A DNA stretch of 57,415 nt from an uncultured Lachnospiraceae bacterium (lineage in GTDB: Bacteria > Bacillota > Clostridia > Lachnospirales > Lachnospiraceae). The notes below the pieces were generated by a model. That model was given only the letters and a program-made list of their open reading frames with translations. It made no database searches and was not told the DNA's origin. Each line of letters begins with the position of its first letter. The stretch's first letter is position 1. The position numbers and the translations under genes were made by a program. The stretch lies in assembly GCA_947169235.1 (NCBI GenBank), contig CAMVOY010000007.1, positions 1 through 57,415 on the forward strand. Direction: 5' to 3'. Positions 1 through 9,637 of the stretch are shown in pieces.

Positions 1-1
1 T

Positions 2-526
2 AACGAGATCATAAGCCGTGCTGCGAAGGAGAGCGGTTTCGCCGAGGCTGCCTTTGAGAATGCCGAGGAAAAGGCGACCAACAGCCTCCTGTATCAGATC
101 GCGATGGGTATGAACATCTTTACCGCGCAGGAGATTGGTTATGCGGGGATGTCGCTCGATGACCGCATCTACCTGGCTCAGGCAAACGTGGTGCGCAAGG
201 TGGCAGAGAGCGGCCCGTGTGTCATAGTCGGACGCTGCGCTGATTATATCCTCAGGGAGCGCGAGGATCTGATCAATCTGTTTATTTTTGCATCGGTGGA
301 TTTTCGTATCCATCGTTCCATAGAGATCGATATGCTGCCTCAGGCACATGCAGCTGAGATAGTTCTGAAAAAGGACAAGACACGCGCGAATTATTACAAA
401 TATCACGTAGGGGAGCGCTGGGACAATGTCATTAACTACGATCTTTCGATCAGGAGCGACTTGGCAGGTATCGACGGCACGGTCGCTGCTCTCAAGGCAT
501 ATCTGGATGCCCTCGATTCGGTTTGA
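2..526 (+). CDS. Cytidylate kinase-like protein (5' end outside window)
   Basis: The reading frame is open from the first bases of the window, so the N-terminus and the P-loop are missing. The visible 174 residues contain the GRCADYIL motif typical of the cytidylate kinase-like family (Cytidylate_kin2), followed by an aspartate- and arginine-rich stretch (FRIHRSIE, KKDKTRANYYKYH) that resembles the lid region of nucleoside monophosphate kinases. Family members are cytosolic and are presumed to phosphorylate nucleotides, but most are uncharacterised, so the substrate is not certain. An internal ATG at 104 lies within the conserved region and is not the true start. gltX follows 45 bases downstream in the same direction. 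Confidence 0.8.
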   Translation, partial: NEIISRAAKESGFAEAAFENAEEKATNSLLYQIAMGMNIFTAQEIGYAGMSLDDRIYLAQANVVRKVAESGPCVIVGRCADYILREREDLINLFIFASVDFRIHRSIEIDMLPQAHAAEIVLKKDKTRANYYKYHVGERWDNVINYDLSIRSDLAGIDGTVAALKAYLDALDSV

Positions 527-550
527 TCCGGATCACATATTCCGTATAAC
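523..550 (+). promoter_or_regulatory. Possible sigma-A promoter for gltX
   Basis: TTGATC at 523-528 and TATAAC at 545-550 are separated by 16 bases, and the -35 box overlaps the stop codon of the upstream gene. The spacing and hexamers are acceptable but not strong; gltX could equally be read through from upstream. Confidence 0.35.
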
Positions 551-571
551 AAAGACAGGAGAATACATATC

Positions 572-2041
572 ATGAGTAACAAAATCAGAACACGTTTTGC
601 GCCGAGTCCCACGGGAAGGATGCATGTTGGGAATCTGCGCACGGCACTTTACGCCTATCTGATCGCAAAACATGAGGGAGGAGATTTTCTGCTTCGTATC
701 GAGGATACGGATCAGGAGCGCTTCGTCGAGGGTGCGGTCGAGCTCATAAACAGAACCATGGCCAAGGCCGGCCTCGAACACGACGAGGGACCTGATAAGG
801 ACGGAGGAGTCGGCCCTTATGTTCAGAGCGAGCGAGTAGAGACGGGCGTATATATGAAATACGCAAAAGAACTCGTTGAGAAGGGAGAGGCCTACTACTG
901 CTTCTGTACGAAGGAGAGATTGGAGAAACTCCATGAGGATGCAAAGGAACGTGGAGAGGATGCTGCGAAATACGACAAGCACTGCCTCTCACTCTCAAAG
1001 GAAGAAATAGAGAAAAATCTCGCGGACGGCGTTCCTTACGTCATCAGACAGAACAATCCGACAGAGGGCGAGACGTCCTTTGACGATGTCATCTACGGAA
1101 CCATCACGGCTCCTAACGCGGAGCTTGACGATATGGTACTTATAAAGTCCGACGGATATCCGACCTACAATTTTGCAAATGTGGTCGATGATCACATGAT
1201 GGGTATCACACATGTGGTCAGAGGAAACGAGTATCTGTCTTCCGCACCGAAGTACAACCGCCTGTATCAGGCGTTCGGATGGGATATACCGGTTTATATC
1301 CACTGCCCGACCATCACTGACGAGGAGCACAAGAAGCTCTCAAAGAGATCCGGGGCATCATCATTTGAGGATCTGATGGAGCTGGGATTTTTGCCTGAGG
1401 CGGTAGTGAACTACGTGGCGCTCTTGGGATGGTCTCCCGACAGCGATCAGGAGATATACTCACTTTCCGAGCTTGTTAAGGTATTTGATTACAAGAGGAT
1501 CAACAAATCCCCGGCAGTCTTTGACATGACCAAGCTACGCTGGATGAACGGCGAGTATATCAAGGCTATGGATGATGAAACCTATTATGAATATGCGATG
1601 CCGGTGATCGATGAGGTCATCAAAAAAGACATGGACAAGCGTACCATCGCAGACCTCGTAAAGACGAGAATAGAGGTATTTCCGGACATCAAAGAGAAGA
1701 TTGACTTCTTTGAGGAGTTGCCTGACTACTCTGTAGAGATGTATACACACAAGAAAATGAAGACCAATTCCGAGAACTCACTTGCAGCGCTTACCGAGAT
1801 GCTGCCGGAGCTCGAGGCCATCACCGATTGGGGACATGATTCCATCGAGAAGGTCGCCATGGATTATGTAGCCGCACACGAATGCAAAAACGGTCAGGCG
1901 CTCTGGCCACTGAGGACAGCCGTGTCCGGCAAACAGATGACACCGGGAGGCGCGTACGAGATCATGGAGATCCTAGGGAAGGAAGAATCGTTAACCCGTA
2001 TCAGAGAGGGGATTAAAAAACTCAGTGCAGCAGTCGAATGA
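572..2041 (+). CDS. gltX: Glutamyl-tRNA synthetase
   Basis: This class I aminoacyl-tRNA synthetase charges tRNA-Glu with glutamate in the cytosol. The Rossmann catalytic core shows the HIGH-type signature as HVGN at residues 18-21, right after PSPTG, and the KMSKS-type loop as KKLSKR at about 254-259. The EDTDQ motif of the active site is also present. The length of 489 residues is normal for bacterial GltX, and the C-terminal helical anticodon-binding part is intact. An AGGAG sequence lies about 11 bases before the ATG. In many Clostridia this enzyme also serves tRNA-Gln, but that cannot be decided here. Its last 17 bases overlap the start of the helicase gene that follows. Confidence 0.97.
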   Translation: MSNKIRTRFAPSPTGRMHVGNLRTALYAYLIAKHEGGDFLLRIEDTDQERFVEGAVELINRTMAKAGLEHDEGPDKDGGVGPYVQSERVETGVYMKYAKELVEKGEAYYCFCTKERLEKLHEDAKERGEDAAKYDKHCLSLSKEEIEKNLADGVPYVIRQNNPTEGETSFDDVIYGTITAPNAELDDMVLIKSDGYPTYNFANVVDDHMMGITHVVRGNEYLSSAPKYNRLYQAFGWDIPVYIHCPTITDEEHKKLSKRSGASSFEDLMELGFLPEAVVNYVALLGWSPDSDQEIYSLSELVKVFDYKRINKSPAVFDMTKLRWMNGEYIKAMDDETYYEYAMPVIDEVIKKDMDKRTIADLVKTRIEVFPDIKEKIDFFEELPDYSVEMYTHKKMKTNSENSLAALTEMLPELEAITDWGHDSIEKVAMDYVAAHECKNGQALWPLRTAVSGKQMTPGGAYEIMEILGKEESLTRIREGIKKLSAAVE

Positions 2042-3887
2042 GGCACAGTTTGAGGCCATCCATCACGGCGAAGGACCGATGATGGTTTTGGCCGGACCCG
2101 GTGCCGGGAAAACATTTGTCATAACAAACCGTGTTGCGTATTTGATCACGGAGTTAAAGGTGCCACCGGAAGAGATTCTGGTGGTTACTTTTTCACGTGC
2201 GGCAGCGGAGGAGATGAAGGAGCGTTTCGATGCACTCACGAACTATTCATGTTCCGGTGTCAGGTTCGGTACATTTCATTCGGTATTCTTTGAGATTCTG
2301 AAAAAAGCTTATCACTACGAGGCGAAGGACATAGTTACGGACAGCCTCAAATTCCGATTCATATCAGAAGCACTTACGGACTCCGGCTTTGATGTAGAGG
2401 ACAGGCAGGAGTTTTTGGAGGCCCTTGAAAAGGAGATATCAAAGGTCAAAGGTGACGGTATAGATGTGGAGAACTACTACTCGGCGTCATGTCCGGATGA
2501 GGTCTTTCGGAGTATTTTTAAGGGATATAGGGATAGGCTTCTGAAGCACAGGGCCCTTGATTTCGATGACATGGTGGTCTATACATATGAGCTTTTGACC
2601 AAAAGACACGATATCCTCAAAGCATGGCAGGAGAGGTTTAAGTATGTGCTCATCGATGAGTTCCAGGATATAAACAGATTGCAGTATGAGAATATAAAGA
2701 TGCTCGCGGCACCGCAGGATAACATATTTATCGTGGGTGATGATGACCAGTCGATATACGGATTCAGGGGAGCCAGACCGGATATCATGTTAAGTTTCCC
2801 TGAGCAGTACCCGCAGTCTGAGAAGGTGACGCTAAAGATCAATTATCGATGTTCACCACATATATTGGAGGCAGCGGGCAGGCTTATAGGGCACAATTCA
2901 AAAAGATATAAGAAGGATATCGAGGCTCTCGATCGCGAGACGGAGCCCGTGAAGATAAAGTATTACACGGATCTTGCTTCCGAGGCTGAGGGGATATGCG
3001 AGCAGATCAGAACATATCTGGGCCTCGGCATAAGACCCGGGCAGATCGCCGTTTTGTTCAGGACGAATCTCCAGATGAGGACGATAGCCGGGAAGCTTAT
3101 GGATCACAATATTCCTTTCCGTATGAAGGAGTCGATACCGAACCTTTTTAAAAGCTTTTTGGCAAAGGATATCATCGCATACCTGCAGATCGCGAGCGGT
3201 GATGATTCGAGGGAGACGTTTTTACAGATCATGAACAGGCCGCTGCGTTATATCAGCAGAAAAGCGCTTGATAAACCTGAGATTGATTTCCGCGAGATCA
3301 GGGATTATTATATGAGACAGAAGCAGCATTGGATGATAGAAAGGATACAAACCCTCGAAAAAGATATAAACTCCTTACAAAAAATGACACCGCTCACCGC
3401 AATCCATTATATTCGTAAGCAGATCGGGTACGAGGACTTTTTGAAAGAAAGAGCCGCTGAGCGCGGATTAAAGCCCGATGACTGGTTTGAGACTCTGGAG
3501 GAGATAGAGGAGTCCGCTGCGGGTATGACGTCCATAAGAGAGTGGCTCGAATATGTGGAAAGCTACGGAGAGGAACTCGAAAAACTGCAGAATGAAGACA
3601 AGAAGGATATGCCTGACGGAGTCGAGCTCATGACCATGCATGGAGCAAAGGGGCTCGAGTTCGATGTTGTCTTTATCCCGACCGTAAACGAAGGAGTGTG
3701 TCCGTACAGAAAGGCGTCTTTAGCGCCTGAGATAGAGGAGGAGAGGCGGATGCTCTATGTAGCGATGACCAGAGCGGGCTATCATCTGCATATGTCATAT
3801 GTGGGCAGACGTTTCAATAAAAAGGCAGAGCCGTCGAGATTTATCGCAGAGATCGAGCCTCATCCCGAGACATACTCCGATCAGTGA
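2025..3887 (+). CDS. UvrD/PcrA-type ATP-dependent DNA helicase
   Basis: This is a superfamily 1A 3'-5' DNA helicase. Walker A (AGPGAGKT) is at residues 23-30, motif II is DEFQD, motif III reads [12 protein letters not shown], motif V contains [12 protein letters not shown] and motif VI is [11 protein letters not shown]. At 620 residues it is about 100 shorter than typical PcrA/UvrD, mostly through a short C-terminus. The start is a GTG at 2025 preceded by GAGAGGGG at a proper distance, and the gene overlaps gltX by 17 bases, which suggests translational coupling. It probably acts in DNA repair or replication restart; which UvrD subfamily it belongs to is not certain. The gene ends only 5 bases from the convergent helicase on the other strand, with no visible terminator between them. 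Confidence 0.93.
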   Translation: MQQSNEAQFEAIHHGEGPMMVLAGPGAGKTFVITNRVAYLITELKVPPEEILVVTFSRAAAEEMKERFDALTNYSCSGVRFGTFHSVFFEILKKAYHYEAKDIVTDSLKFRFISEALTDSGFDVEDRQEFLEALEKEISKVKGDGIDVENYYSASCPDEVFRSIFKGYRDRLLKHRALDFDDMVVYTYELLTKRHDILKAWQERFKYVLIDEFQDINRLQYENIKMLAAPQDNIFIVGDDDQSIYGFRGARPDIMLSFPEQYPQSEKVTLKINYRCSPHILEAAGRLIGHNSKRYKKDIEALDRETEPVKIKYYTDLASEAEGICEQIRTYLGLGIRPGQIAVLFRTNLQMRTIAGKLMDHNIPFRMKESIPNLFKSFLAKDIIAYLQIASGDDSRETFLQIMNRPLRYISRKALDKPEIDFREIRDYYMRQKQHWMIERIQTLEKDINSLQKMTPLTAIHYIRKQIGYEDFLKERAAERGLKPDDWFETLEEIEESAAGMTSIREWLEYVESYGEELEKLQNEDKKDMPDGVELMTMHGAKGLEFDVVFIPTVNEGVCPYRKASLAPEIEEERRMLYVAMTRAGYHLHMSYVGRRFNKKAEPSRFIAEIEPHPETYSDQ

Positions 3888-3892
3888 GCTTT

Positions 3893-6313
3893 TCAGTTGC
3901 TGTCGTCAGTGTCAGTTTCGTTCCAGAATCTGTCAAGCTTATCATTTAGTGTATCTATAGTGACTGTTTCATGGGAGTTCCATTCTCTGGGGAACTCCTT
4001 CATATATTCCTGACGCAAAAATCTCTCATCCAAAAGAAGTATCACGCCTCTGTCATCAGCTGTCCTGATCACGCGTCCGCCCGCCTGGAATACCTTACCG
4101 AGTCCCGGATAAAGGTAGGCGTAGTCGAAGCCGTTTCCTTTCTTTTCGTCGAAATATCTTCTGAACAGTTCCCTCTCATCACAGACCATGGGGAGTCCCG
4201 TGCCGACGATGGCGGCGCCTATGAGACGGTCGCCCGTCAGATCGATCCCCTCCGAGAATATCCCGCCCATCACGCACAGACCGACAACATTGTCCGAGTC
4301 AAAGGCAGCTAAGAAGTCTTCGCGTTCTTTTTCTCTCATGCTCCGTCCCTGTGTGAGCAGAGTGATATCATCAGGCAGATCGATGAAGGCGGCCACTTCT
4401 TCCATAAACTTATATGAAGGGAAAAATACGAGATAGTTTCCCTGCTTCGCGGTAACGAAACGCTCTATATAGGTTGCTATACGCTCGTACATCTTTGGTC
4501 CGCGGCTTTTATACAGGCTGGTCACATCCCGGGCTATGAGGATCAGACGCTGATCATCGGTAAAAGATGATCTGGCGTAGACCGCATCATCATCGGGATC
4601 GCCTCCGAGCTGTTCCTTGTAATAACGGATCGGGAGTAAGGTTGCCGAGAAAAATATCCCGGCTCTCGCCCTGTCGCATACCTCGCGAAGTCTCGTTGAG
4701 GGATCCATACACTGAAGTGTCACGCGGAAATTGCCATCGCTGTCGTAGTTTGCGTAAGTCAGATAATGATCATCATATTCTTCCCACACGACGGTCGCAC
4801 GTCTTACATTAAAATAAAACTCCAAAAACAGATCCCTGTCAGGAAGGATGGGATTCTCTGCTGCCATCAGTTCGTAGTTTGCGATAACTCTTAGGAGCTT
4901 AAACCCGATGGATGAGAAGTCTTTGACCTCCAGAAAGCTATCGCAGTTTCTTTTTAATTCCAACAGAGCTCTGTTCACGCTCTCAACAGAGCTTATAAAC
5001 TGTCTGAGTGAGTACACGGCGTCAGGACGGTGCTCTTTTTTAAGCATCGCTTTAGCTGCTCTGGCCACTGCCAGAAAGTCTTCCTTAACTATAGTGGCCG
5101 AGTACATCTCGCGACCGCGTTCCACGAGGTTGTGCGCCTCATCTATAAGGAGGACCATGCGGCCCTTTTTCTGCGGACTGAAAAACCGCCTCAGATATAC
5201 ATTCGGATCGAAAACGTAGTTATAATCCCCGATGACCGCGTCGGCGAACAGTGCTGCATCCAGACTCAGTTCAAACGGGCAGACTTCATGTTTGTCTGCA
5301 TATGAGATGACCGTGTCACGTGATATGCCGGTCTCGTGTATGAGCAGATCATAGAGGGCGTCGTTTACCCTGTCAAAGTGTCCTTTAGCTCGGGGGCAGG
5401 TGGCGGGATCGCAGGCGGGTTTATCAAGTATGCATAGCTTTTCCTTTGCAGTGAGGGTGATCGGTTTGAAGCACGCATCATCGCCTACAGAGTCCTTCAG
5501 CAGGCTGAAGCAATCCTCGGCTACCGTTCTGGTGATCGTCTTTGCCGTAAGGTAAAAAATCCGGTCTATGAGCCCTTCGCCCATGGCCTTTATGGATGGA
5601 AAGACCGTGGTTATCGTCTTTCCGACGCCGGTGGGCGCCTCTATGAACAGTCTTTTGCCTTCGTTTATCTTCTGATAGGTAAAGGCGGTCAGGTCGTCCT
5701 GACCGGGTCTGTATGGAAAAGGAAAGTCCATCTTTTCGATGGAGTCGGATCTTTTTTTCGCCCAGTCAAACTCATATACAGCCCATGGTTCGTAGCTTTT
5801 TATAAGGCCCGAAAACCAATCCGTGATCTCTTTGGATGAAAACGTCTCTTTGAATCTTTTTATCCGCTCGTTTTCCATGTTGCAGTATGTGATCTGAACA
5901 TCTATCTCGTCAAGCCCCTCATCGGCTGTCACCATATACGCATAGCATTTGGCCTGTGCTAGGTGGATGGGGTCGGGAGCATCTATCTCATCGAGATCTT
6001 TGTAAATCCCCTTGATCTCGTCGATCAGTACGACGTCATCATCCCTGAATATCCCGTCAGCCCTCCCCTCGACCGTAAGGCAGAACTTCTCTTTGGTCTC
6101 AGGCGAGGTGATATCTACGCACGTAAATAAAGGGACCTCGGCTTCATAACCGATGCCCATGGATGATTGGATCTTGCGATGGATACGGCTGCCCTCCTGC
6201 ATGGCTTCGAGATTCTGAACACCGGTTCCCGCGGAGGTCAGGTCTCCCGAACGCAGGATGAACTCAACCAGATTCCTTACGGATATCTTGACTGTTTGCG
6301 TTTTTTCGTTCAT
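3893..6313 (-). CDS. RecB-like nuclease fused to XPD/DinG-type helicase
   Basis: The 806-residue protein has two parts. The N-terminal part (about residues 75-140) has EGRADG, VVLIDEIKG and a following QAKCYAY, the pattern of a PD-(D/E)XK nuclease of the RecB/Cas4 type. The rest is a superfamily 2 helicase of the Rad3/XPD/DinG group: Walker A APTGVGKT near residue 225, four cysteines between about 290 and 345 that fit the XPD iron-sulfur cluster, a DEAH box near 390 and FSATLLP. It is expected to be a 5'-3' DNA helicase that can also cut DNA; the biological role is unknown. The ATG at 6313 was chosen because the -10 box lies immediately upstream; a longer frame to 6478 would run through that promoter. 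Confidence 0.88.
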   Translation of the reverse strand: MNEKTQTVKISVRNLVEFILRSGDLTSAGTGVQNLEAMQEGSRIHRKIQSSMGIGYEAEVPLFTCVDITSPETKEKFCLTVEGRADGIFRDDDVVLIDEIKGIYKDLDEIDAPDPIHLAQAKCYAYMVTADEGLDEIDVQITYCNMENERIKRFKETFSSKEITDWFSGLIKSYEPWAVYEFDWAKKRSDSIEKMDFPFPYRPGQDDLTAFTYQKINEGKRLFIEAPTGVGKTITTVFPSIKAMGEGLIDRIFYLTAKTITRTVAEDCFSLLKDSVGDDACFKPITLTAKEKLCILDKPACDPATCPRAKGHFDRVNDALYDLLIHETGISRDTVISYADKHEVCPFELSLDAALFADAVIGDYNYVFDPNVYLRRFFSPQKKGRMVLLIDEAHNLVERGREMYSATIVKEDFLAVARAAKAMLKKEHRPDAVYSLRQFISSVESVNRALLELKRNCDSFLEVKDFSSIGFKLLRVIANYELMAAENPILPDRDLFLEFYFNVRRATVVWEEYDDHYLTYANYDSDGNFRVTLQCMDPSTRLREVCDRARAGIFFSATLLPIRYYKEQLGGDPDDDAVYARSSFTDDQRLILIARDVTSLYKSRGPKMYERIATYIERFVTAKQGNYLVFFPSYKFMEEVAAFIDLPDDITLLTQGRSMREKEREDFLAAFDSDNVVGLCVMGGIFSEGIDLTGDRLIGAAIVGTGLPMVCDERELFRRYFDEKKGNGFDYAYLYPGLGKVFQAGGRVIRTADDRGVILLLDERFLRQEYMKEFPREWNSHETVTIDTLNDKLDRFWNETDTDDSN

Positions 6314-6320
6314 ACTATGG

Positions 6321-6349
6321 ATTATAAACTTTTTTAAAAATGTTTGCAA
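6321..6349 (-). promoter_or_regulatory. Sigma-A promoter giving a leaderless helicase mRNA
   Basis: On the minus strand TTGCAA (6349-6344) and TATAAT (6326-6321) are exactly 17 bases apart. The expected start of transcription is 6314 or 6313, which is the A of the ATG. No ribosome binding site is present. The TTGCAA box is palindromic and is part of a direct repeat TTTGCA at 6343-6348 and 6353-6358, one helical turn apart, which could be an operator in this divergent region. Confidence 0.75.
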
Positions 6350-6424
6350 CACTTTGCACGTAAGCTGCATCTTATAAGTGTAAACGATAAAAAGGAGCCG
6401 GATGCTCCGGAAGGAGGAATGCTT

Positions 6425-6937
6425 ATGACGGATATGGAATGGGCATTGGTCTCGCAGGCAAAGAAAGGGGACGCCCACGCATTTGCTCTGCTGTATGAAA
6501 AATACTACAAAGACCTTTACCGTTTTGCACTTTGCTATCTGAAAAATACCGCGCAGGCAGAGGATGCAGTGAGTCAGGCCGTGTTAAAAGCCTACGAAAA
6601 ATTGCCGAATCTTCAGAAAGAAACATCTTTTAAAAGTTGGTTGTTCCAGATTGCAGCGAATGAATGCAAGATGCTTTTCAGAAATAATAAAGAGGTTTCG
6701 CTTCCTGAGGACTTCGAACAGCAGACTACCGAGGAGGGTTACTCGGAGCCTGAGATCGATGAACTGCTGCAGGTACTGAGTGACGATGAGAGAATGGTGA
6801 TCACGCTGAGCGTGTTCTCAGGGTACAGATCCACGGAGATATCGAGGATGCTTACGATGAGACCCGGAACAGTGAGATCTTTAAAGAGCAGGGCGCTTGA
6901 CAAGCTTCGAACGGTCATGGCTCCTGCGATGAGTTGA
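6425..6937 (+). CDS. ECF-type RNA polymerase sigma factor
   Basis: The 170-residue protein has the two domains of an extracytoplasmic-function sigma factor. Region 2 covers about residues 17-80, with the FALLYEKYYKDLYRFAL core and the SWLFQIAANE end. Region 4 is the helix-turn-helix near the C-terminus (LSDDERMVITLSVFSG, STEISRMLTM). AAGGAGG at 6411-6417 sits 7 bases before the ATG at 6425, which fixes the start; the in-frame ATG at 6419 is too close. A small hairpin (GGAGC/GCTCC, 6393-6407) lies just upstream of the ribosome binding site. The next gene begins 20 bases downstream and encodes a membrane protein with an anti-sigma-like layout, so the two probably form a regulator pair. Confidence 0.9.
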   Translation: MTDMEWALVSQAKKGDAHAFALLYEKYYKDLYRFALCYLKNTAQAEDAVSQAVLKAYEKLPNLQKETSFKSWLFQIAANECKMLFRNNKEVSLPEDFEQQTTEEGYSEPEIDELLQVLSDDERMVITLSVFSGYRSTEISRMLTMRPGTVRSLKSRALDKLRTVMAPAMS

Positions 6938-6957
6938 GAAGGAAAGGAGGTAGAAAA

Positions 6958-9141
6958 ATGTCAGAATATAACGAAAACGATAAAAATATTACGAACAATG
7001 AAGAACCGAAGATCTGGTCGGCAGGAAATGATGCAGGACTTCCGCAGCCGGATCAGCTGACCGAAGAGGACATCTACCGGATCCTCCAGGATGATGCGCA
7101 GGATATCGAGCCGCCGGCATCACTCAGCCCGGCTCAGATAGAGAAAAAGCTTCAGAACGTGGTTCAGGATGAGACCCGAAAGAGATCCAAATGGGTTTAT
7201 ATTGCCGGAATGGCAGCATGCCTGGTGTTCGGAGTGATGGCAGGACTTATCACATTTTCTCTTATAAACAGAGGTGGAGACGAGCAGGGATCTAAGACTG
7301 TTTTTACCGATAAGGCAGTCGAGAGCGATGCATCTGTGGCTGAGGATACGGCTGGTGAAGTTGAGCCCGAGGAGCACGAGGGTTCACTAAGCTACGATGA
7401 GGTGTGCGATATCATAAATAAGTACAACGCAGAAAACCGCAGCGCTCGTGAAGAGATCATCGAAGATTACGCAGTTGGAGAAAGTAGTGATATGGCTGAG
7501 GAGGCCGCTCCGGCTACAAACGACTCCGCTCCGGCTTCGGATGATTCTAAGTCGGATTATGCAGGAGCAGCTGAAGACTACTCCGACACTGACAAGCAGG
7601 TTGAGGGCGTAGACGAAGGAGATATCGTTAAGACAGACGGAAAGCATATATTTACGGTGGAGCCGTCCACATTCGGGTTCAGGATCCATGTGATAGAGCC
7701 GAACGGAAACAAGTCAAAAGAGATCGGAAGAGTTGAGATCCCCGGCTGCAACTGTGAAGAGATGTATCTGGTAGGGGACAGGATTTTCGCGATCGGTCTC
7801 GAGTGGCGTAATGGCAATGAGAATATGCCCGGCATACGTGAAGGATTCAGCAGATATTATGGAGGTCGTGACCTTAGCGGAAGTCGTACGGTAACGACGG
7901 TAGTTGATATATCGGATCCGTCTGCACCAAAGATCGAAAAGACTCATACCCAGACAGGCAGATACAATACTTCACGCATCAGTGATCGTTTCCTGTATGT
8001 ATTCACCGAGGACTGGTATGAGAGAGAGACCGATTATGAAAAAGATAAGCCTGAGGAGTTCATACCACAGATCGATGGAGACATGTGTGAGCCGGGATGT
8101 ATCGTACGTGCCGGAGATCGTGATATAAACAATTATATGGTAATGACATCACTTTCCGTTGAGGATCCGGATAGGATCACAGACAGGCTTGCAGTACTGG
8201 GTGGAGGAGCGACTTACTATGTCAGTACGGAGAATATCTATATCGCCAGACCTGAGGCCGGAAACGACCGTGGATGGTTCTGGGATACGGCTTCGGATAT
8301 AACCTCCATAACGAAGTTCAGATACAATGACGGAAAGATCAAAAAGGTCGCTGAGACCACCTTCCGCGGATCAATATCAGACTCATACTATATGCATGAG
8401 TATCAGGGGAACTTCTGCTTCGTATATACGAGCAGAGGGAGAAGTGGTGCTACCACAAACGGTCTGTGTGTGGTTGACGGGGATTTGAAGCCCCTCGGTG
8501 AGATCGATAAGATAGGCGTGGGAGAGCAGATTTACGCATCTTACTTCATCGACAACATGGCATATTTTGTGACATACAGAAACACTGATCCGGTATTTGC
8601 TGTAGATATATCCGATCCGACCAGGCCTGAGTTAAAGAGTGAGCTGAAACTCCCGGGATTCTCGTCCTATCTGCACAGCTTCGGTACGGACAAGCTCATA
8701 GGAATAGGTTATGGCGACAATGAAACAGATGGCATGACCTGGGATGACACGACGAAGATATCGCTTTTTGAGATAGGAAAGGACTACGATATCAAAGAGC
8801 TTTCAAAAGTGTTTGCTGAAAAAGGGGCAAGAAACATTGCGGATTTCAATCATAAGGCAGTATTTGTTGATGAGGATAGAGAACTCGTGGGCTTTGCTCT
8901 GATGAGCTATGATTATGAAGATGGCGAGAATACGCATCTTGAGCATTACGTGGTATACAAGCTTAAAGGTGATAAGCTTGTAAAGGTAATGGATGAGAAA
9001 AATGACGGAGACGTAGATGGAGTCTCATTTCTCAATCTGAGGGGAGTGCGTATAGGAGAGACATTCTACGTATGCGATCCGACGGGAGTTCAGACTGCTT
9101 ACGCTATCTCGGGGGATGGAAGCAAGTGGAAGAAGGCTTGA
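6958..9141 (+). CDS. Membrane-anchored beta-propeller protein, possible anti-sigma factor
   Basis: The 727-residue protein has an acidic cytoplasmic N-terminus of about 78 residues, one transmembrane helix (about 80-101), a low-complexity Ala/Ser/Asp/Glu linker to about 220, and a large C-terminal domain that matches the secreted beta-propeller family (Beta_propel; GVDEGDIVKTDG, FLYVFTEDWY, DNMAYFVTYR, AVDISDPTRPELKSEL). An AAGGAGG lies 7 bases before the ATG. The position directly after an ECF sigma gene and the topology N-in, one helix, large outside domain are what a transmembrane anti-sigma factor with an external sensor looks like. That role is inferred; no ZAS zinc motif is seen in the N-terminus. 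A strong hairpin terminator follows. Confidence 0.8.
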   Translation: MSEYNENDKNITNNEEPKIWSAGNDAGLPQPDQLTEEDIYRILQDDAQDIEPPASLSPAQIEKKLQNVVQDETRKRSKWVYIAGMAACLVFGVMAGLITFSLINRGGDEQGSKTVFTDKAVESDASVAEDTAGEVEPEEHEGSLSYDEVCDIINKYNAENRSAREEIIEDYAVGESSDMAEEAAPATNDSAPASDDSKSDYAGAAEDYSDTDKQVEGVDEGDIVKTDGKHIFTVEPSTFGFRIHVIEPNGNKSKEIGRVEIPGCNCEEMYLVGDRIFAIGLEWRNGNENMPGIREGFSRYYGGRDLSGSRTVTTVVDISDPSAPKIEKTHTQTGRYNTSRISDRFLYVFTEDWYERETDYEKDKPEEFIPQIDGDMCEPGCIVRAGDRDINNYMVMTSLSVEDPDRITDRLAVLGGGATYYVSTENIYIARPEAGNDRGWFWDTASDITSITKFRYNDGKIKKVAETTFRGSISDSYYMHEYQGNFCFVYTSRGRSGATTNGLCVVDGDLKPLGEIDKIGVGEQIYASYFIDNMAYFVTYRNTDPVFAVDISDPTRPELKSELKLPGFSSYLHSFGTDKLIGIGYGDNETDGMTWDDTTKISLFEIGKDYDIKELSKVFAEKGARNIADFNHKAVFVDEDRELVGFALMSYDYEDGENTHLEHYVVYKLKGDKLVKVMDEKNDGDVDGVSFLNLRGVRIGETFYVCDPTGVQTAYAISGDGSKWKKA

Positions 9142-9182
9142 GAATAAGTCGGAGTTTAAGATAAGATGAACTCAGCCTTCAA

Positions 9183-9224
9183 AAAAGGGGGAGCTCTGAA
9201 AAATCAGAGCTCCTCCAGTTTTTT
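9183..9224. terminator. Bidirectional rho-independent terminator
   Basis: GGAGCTCTGA (9190-9199) and TCAGAGCTCC (9204-9213) form a perfect 10-base-pair stem with an AAAA loop. A run of T follows on the plus side (9219-9224) and a run of A precedes it (9181-9186), so it can stop transcription both ways. It contains the last codons and the stop codon of the minus-strand DUF1292 gene. Confidence 0.85.
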
Positions 9225-9626
9225 GTTTATGAACTGATCCCAATATGCATCATCGTCGTCTCCTGCGATCTTGTGCTCGTGTCCGCCCGCATTTGCATCG
9301 GTGGCTGACGGCTCGATCGTTACGCCCTCGGGCAGCTCGTCATCTGAGTTTTCTTCCATGATGTTCTCAAAGACTTGTGAGACTTCCTCGAGTACTGAGG
9401 GATCATCGATATTCTCGATGGTGAACTCGAACTCATCTCCCTGCTCCTCGATGGTCAGGCCGAACAGATAAGCCTCGGCGATATTCTCATCCGTAGGTGT
9501 CAGTGCCGCGTAGGCTTTGTCATCGTATTCAAACATACAGATGATCTGGCATTCGGTCTCGGTACCATCCTCCTCCTCGATTGTGACGATGATATCGTCA
9601 AGTTCGTTAAGATCGGGTAATTCCAT
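9204..9626 (-). CDS. DUF1292 family protein
   Basis: A very acidic 140-residue protein that matches DUF1292 (YrzB-like): residues 1-65 carry the pattern DDIIVTIEEEDGTETECQI, then CMFEYDDKAYAALTP. The C-terminal 40 residues are low in complexity and end with a helical KKLEEL. The function of the family is unknown; no signal peptide or membrane segment is seen. TAGGAGGAAAA upstream of the ATG is a strong ribosome binding site and overlaps the stop codon of the sugar transferase gene, so both are expressed together. In many Firmicutes DUF1292 genes sit near ruvX-like or housekeeping genes; here the neighbour is a polymer biosynthesis gene, which says little about its job. Confidence 0.85.
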   Translation of the reverse strand: MELPDLNELDDIIVTIEEEDGTETECQIICMFEYDDKAYAALTPTDENIAEAYLFGLTIEEQGDEFEFTIENIDDPSVLEEVSQVFENIMEENSDDELPEGVTIEPSATDANAGGHEHKIAGDDDDAYWDQFINKKLEEL

Positions 9627-9637
9627 TTTTTTTCCTC

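Noticed and set aside
525-534. GATCCGGATC palindrome before gltX as an operator
   Set aside because: A single 10-base palindrome without a second copy is not enough to support an operator.
6393-6409. Hairpin before the sigma factor ribosome binding site as a riboswitch or terminator
   Set aside because: The stem has only five base pairs and there is no T-run or conserved riboswitch core.
6313-6478. A 55-residue longer N-terminus of the nuclease-helicase
   Set aside because: It would run across the consensus promoter and overlap the start of the sigma factor gene.
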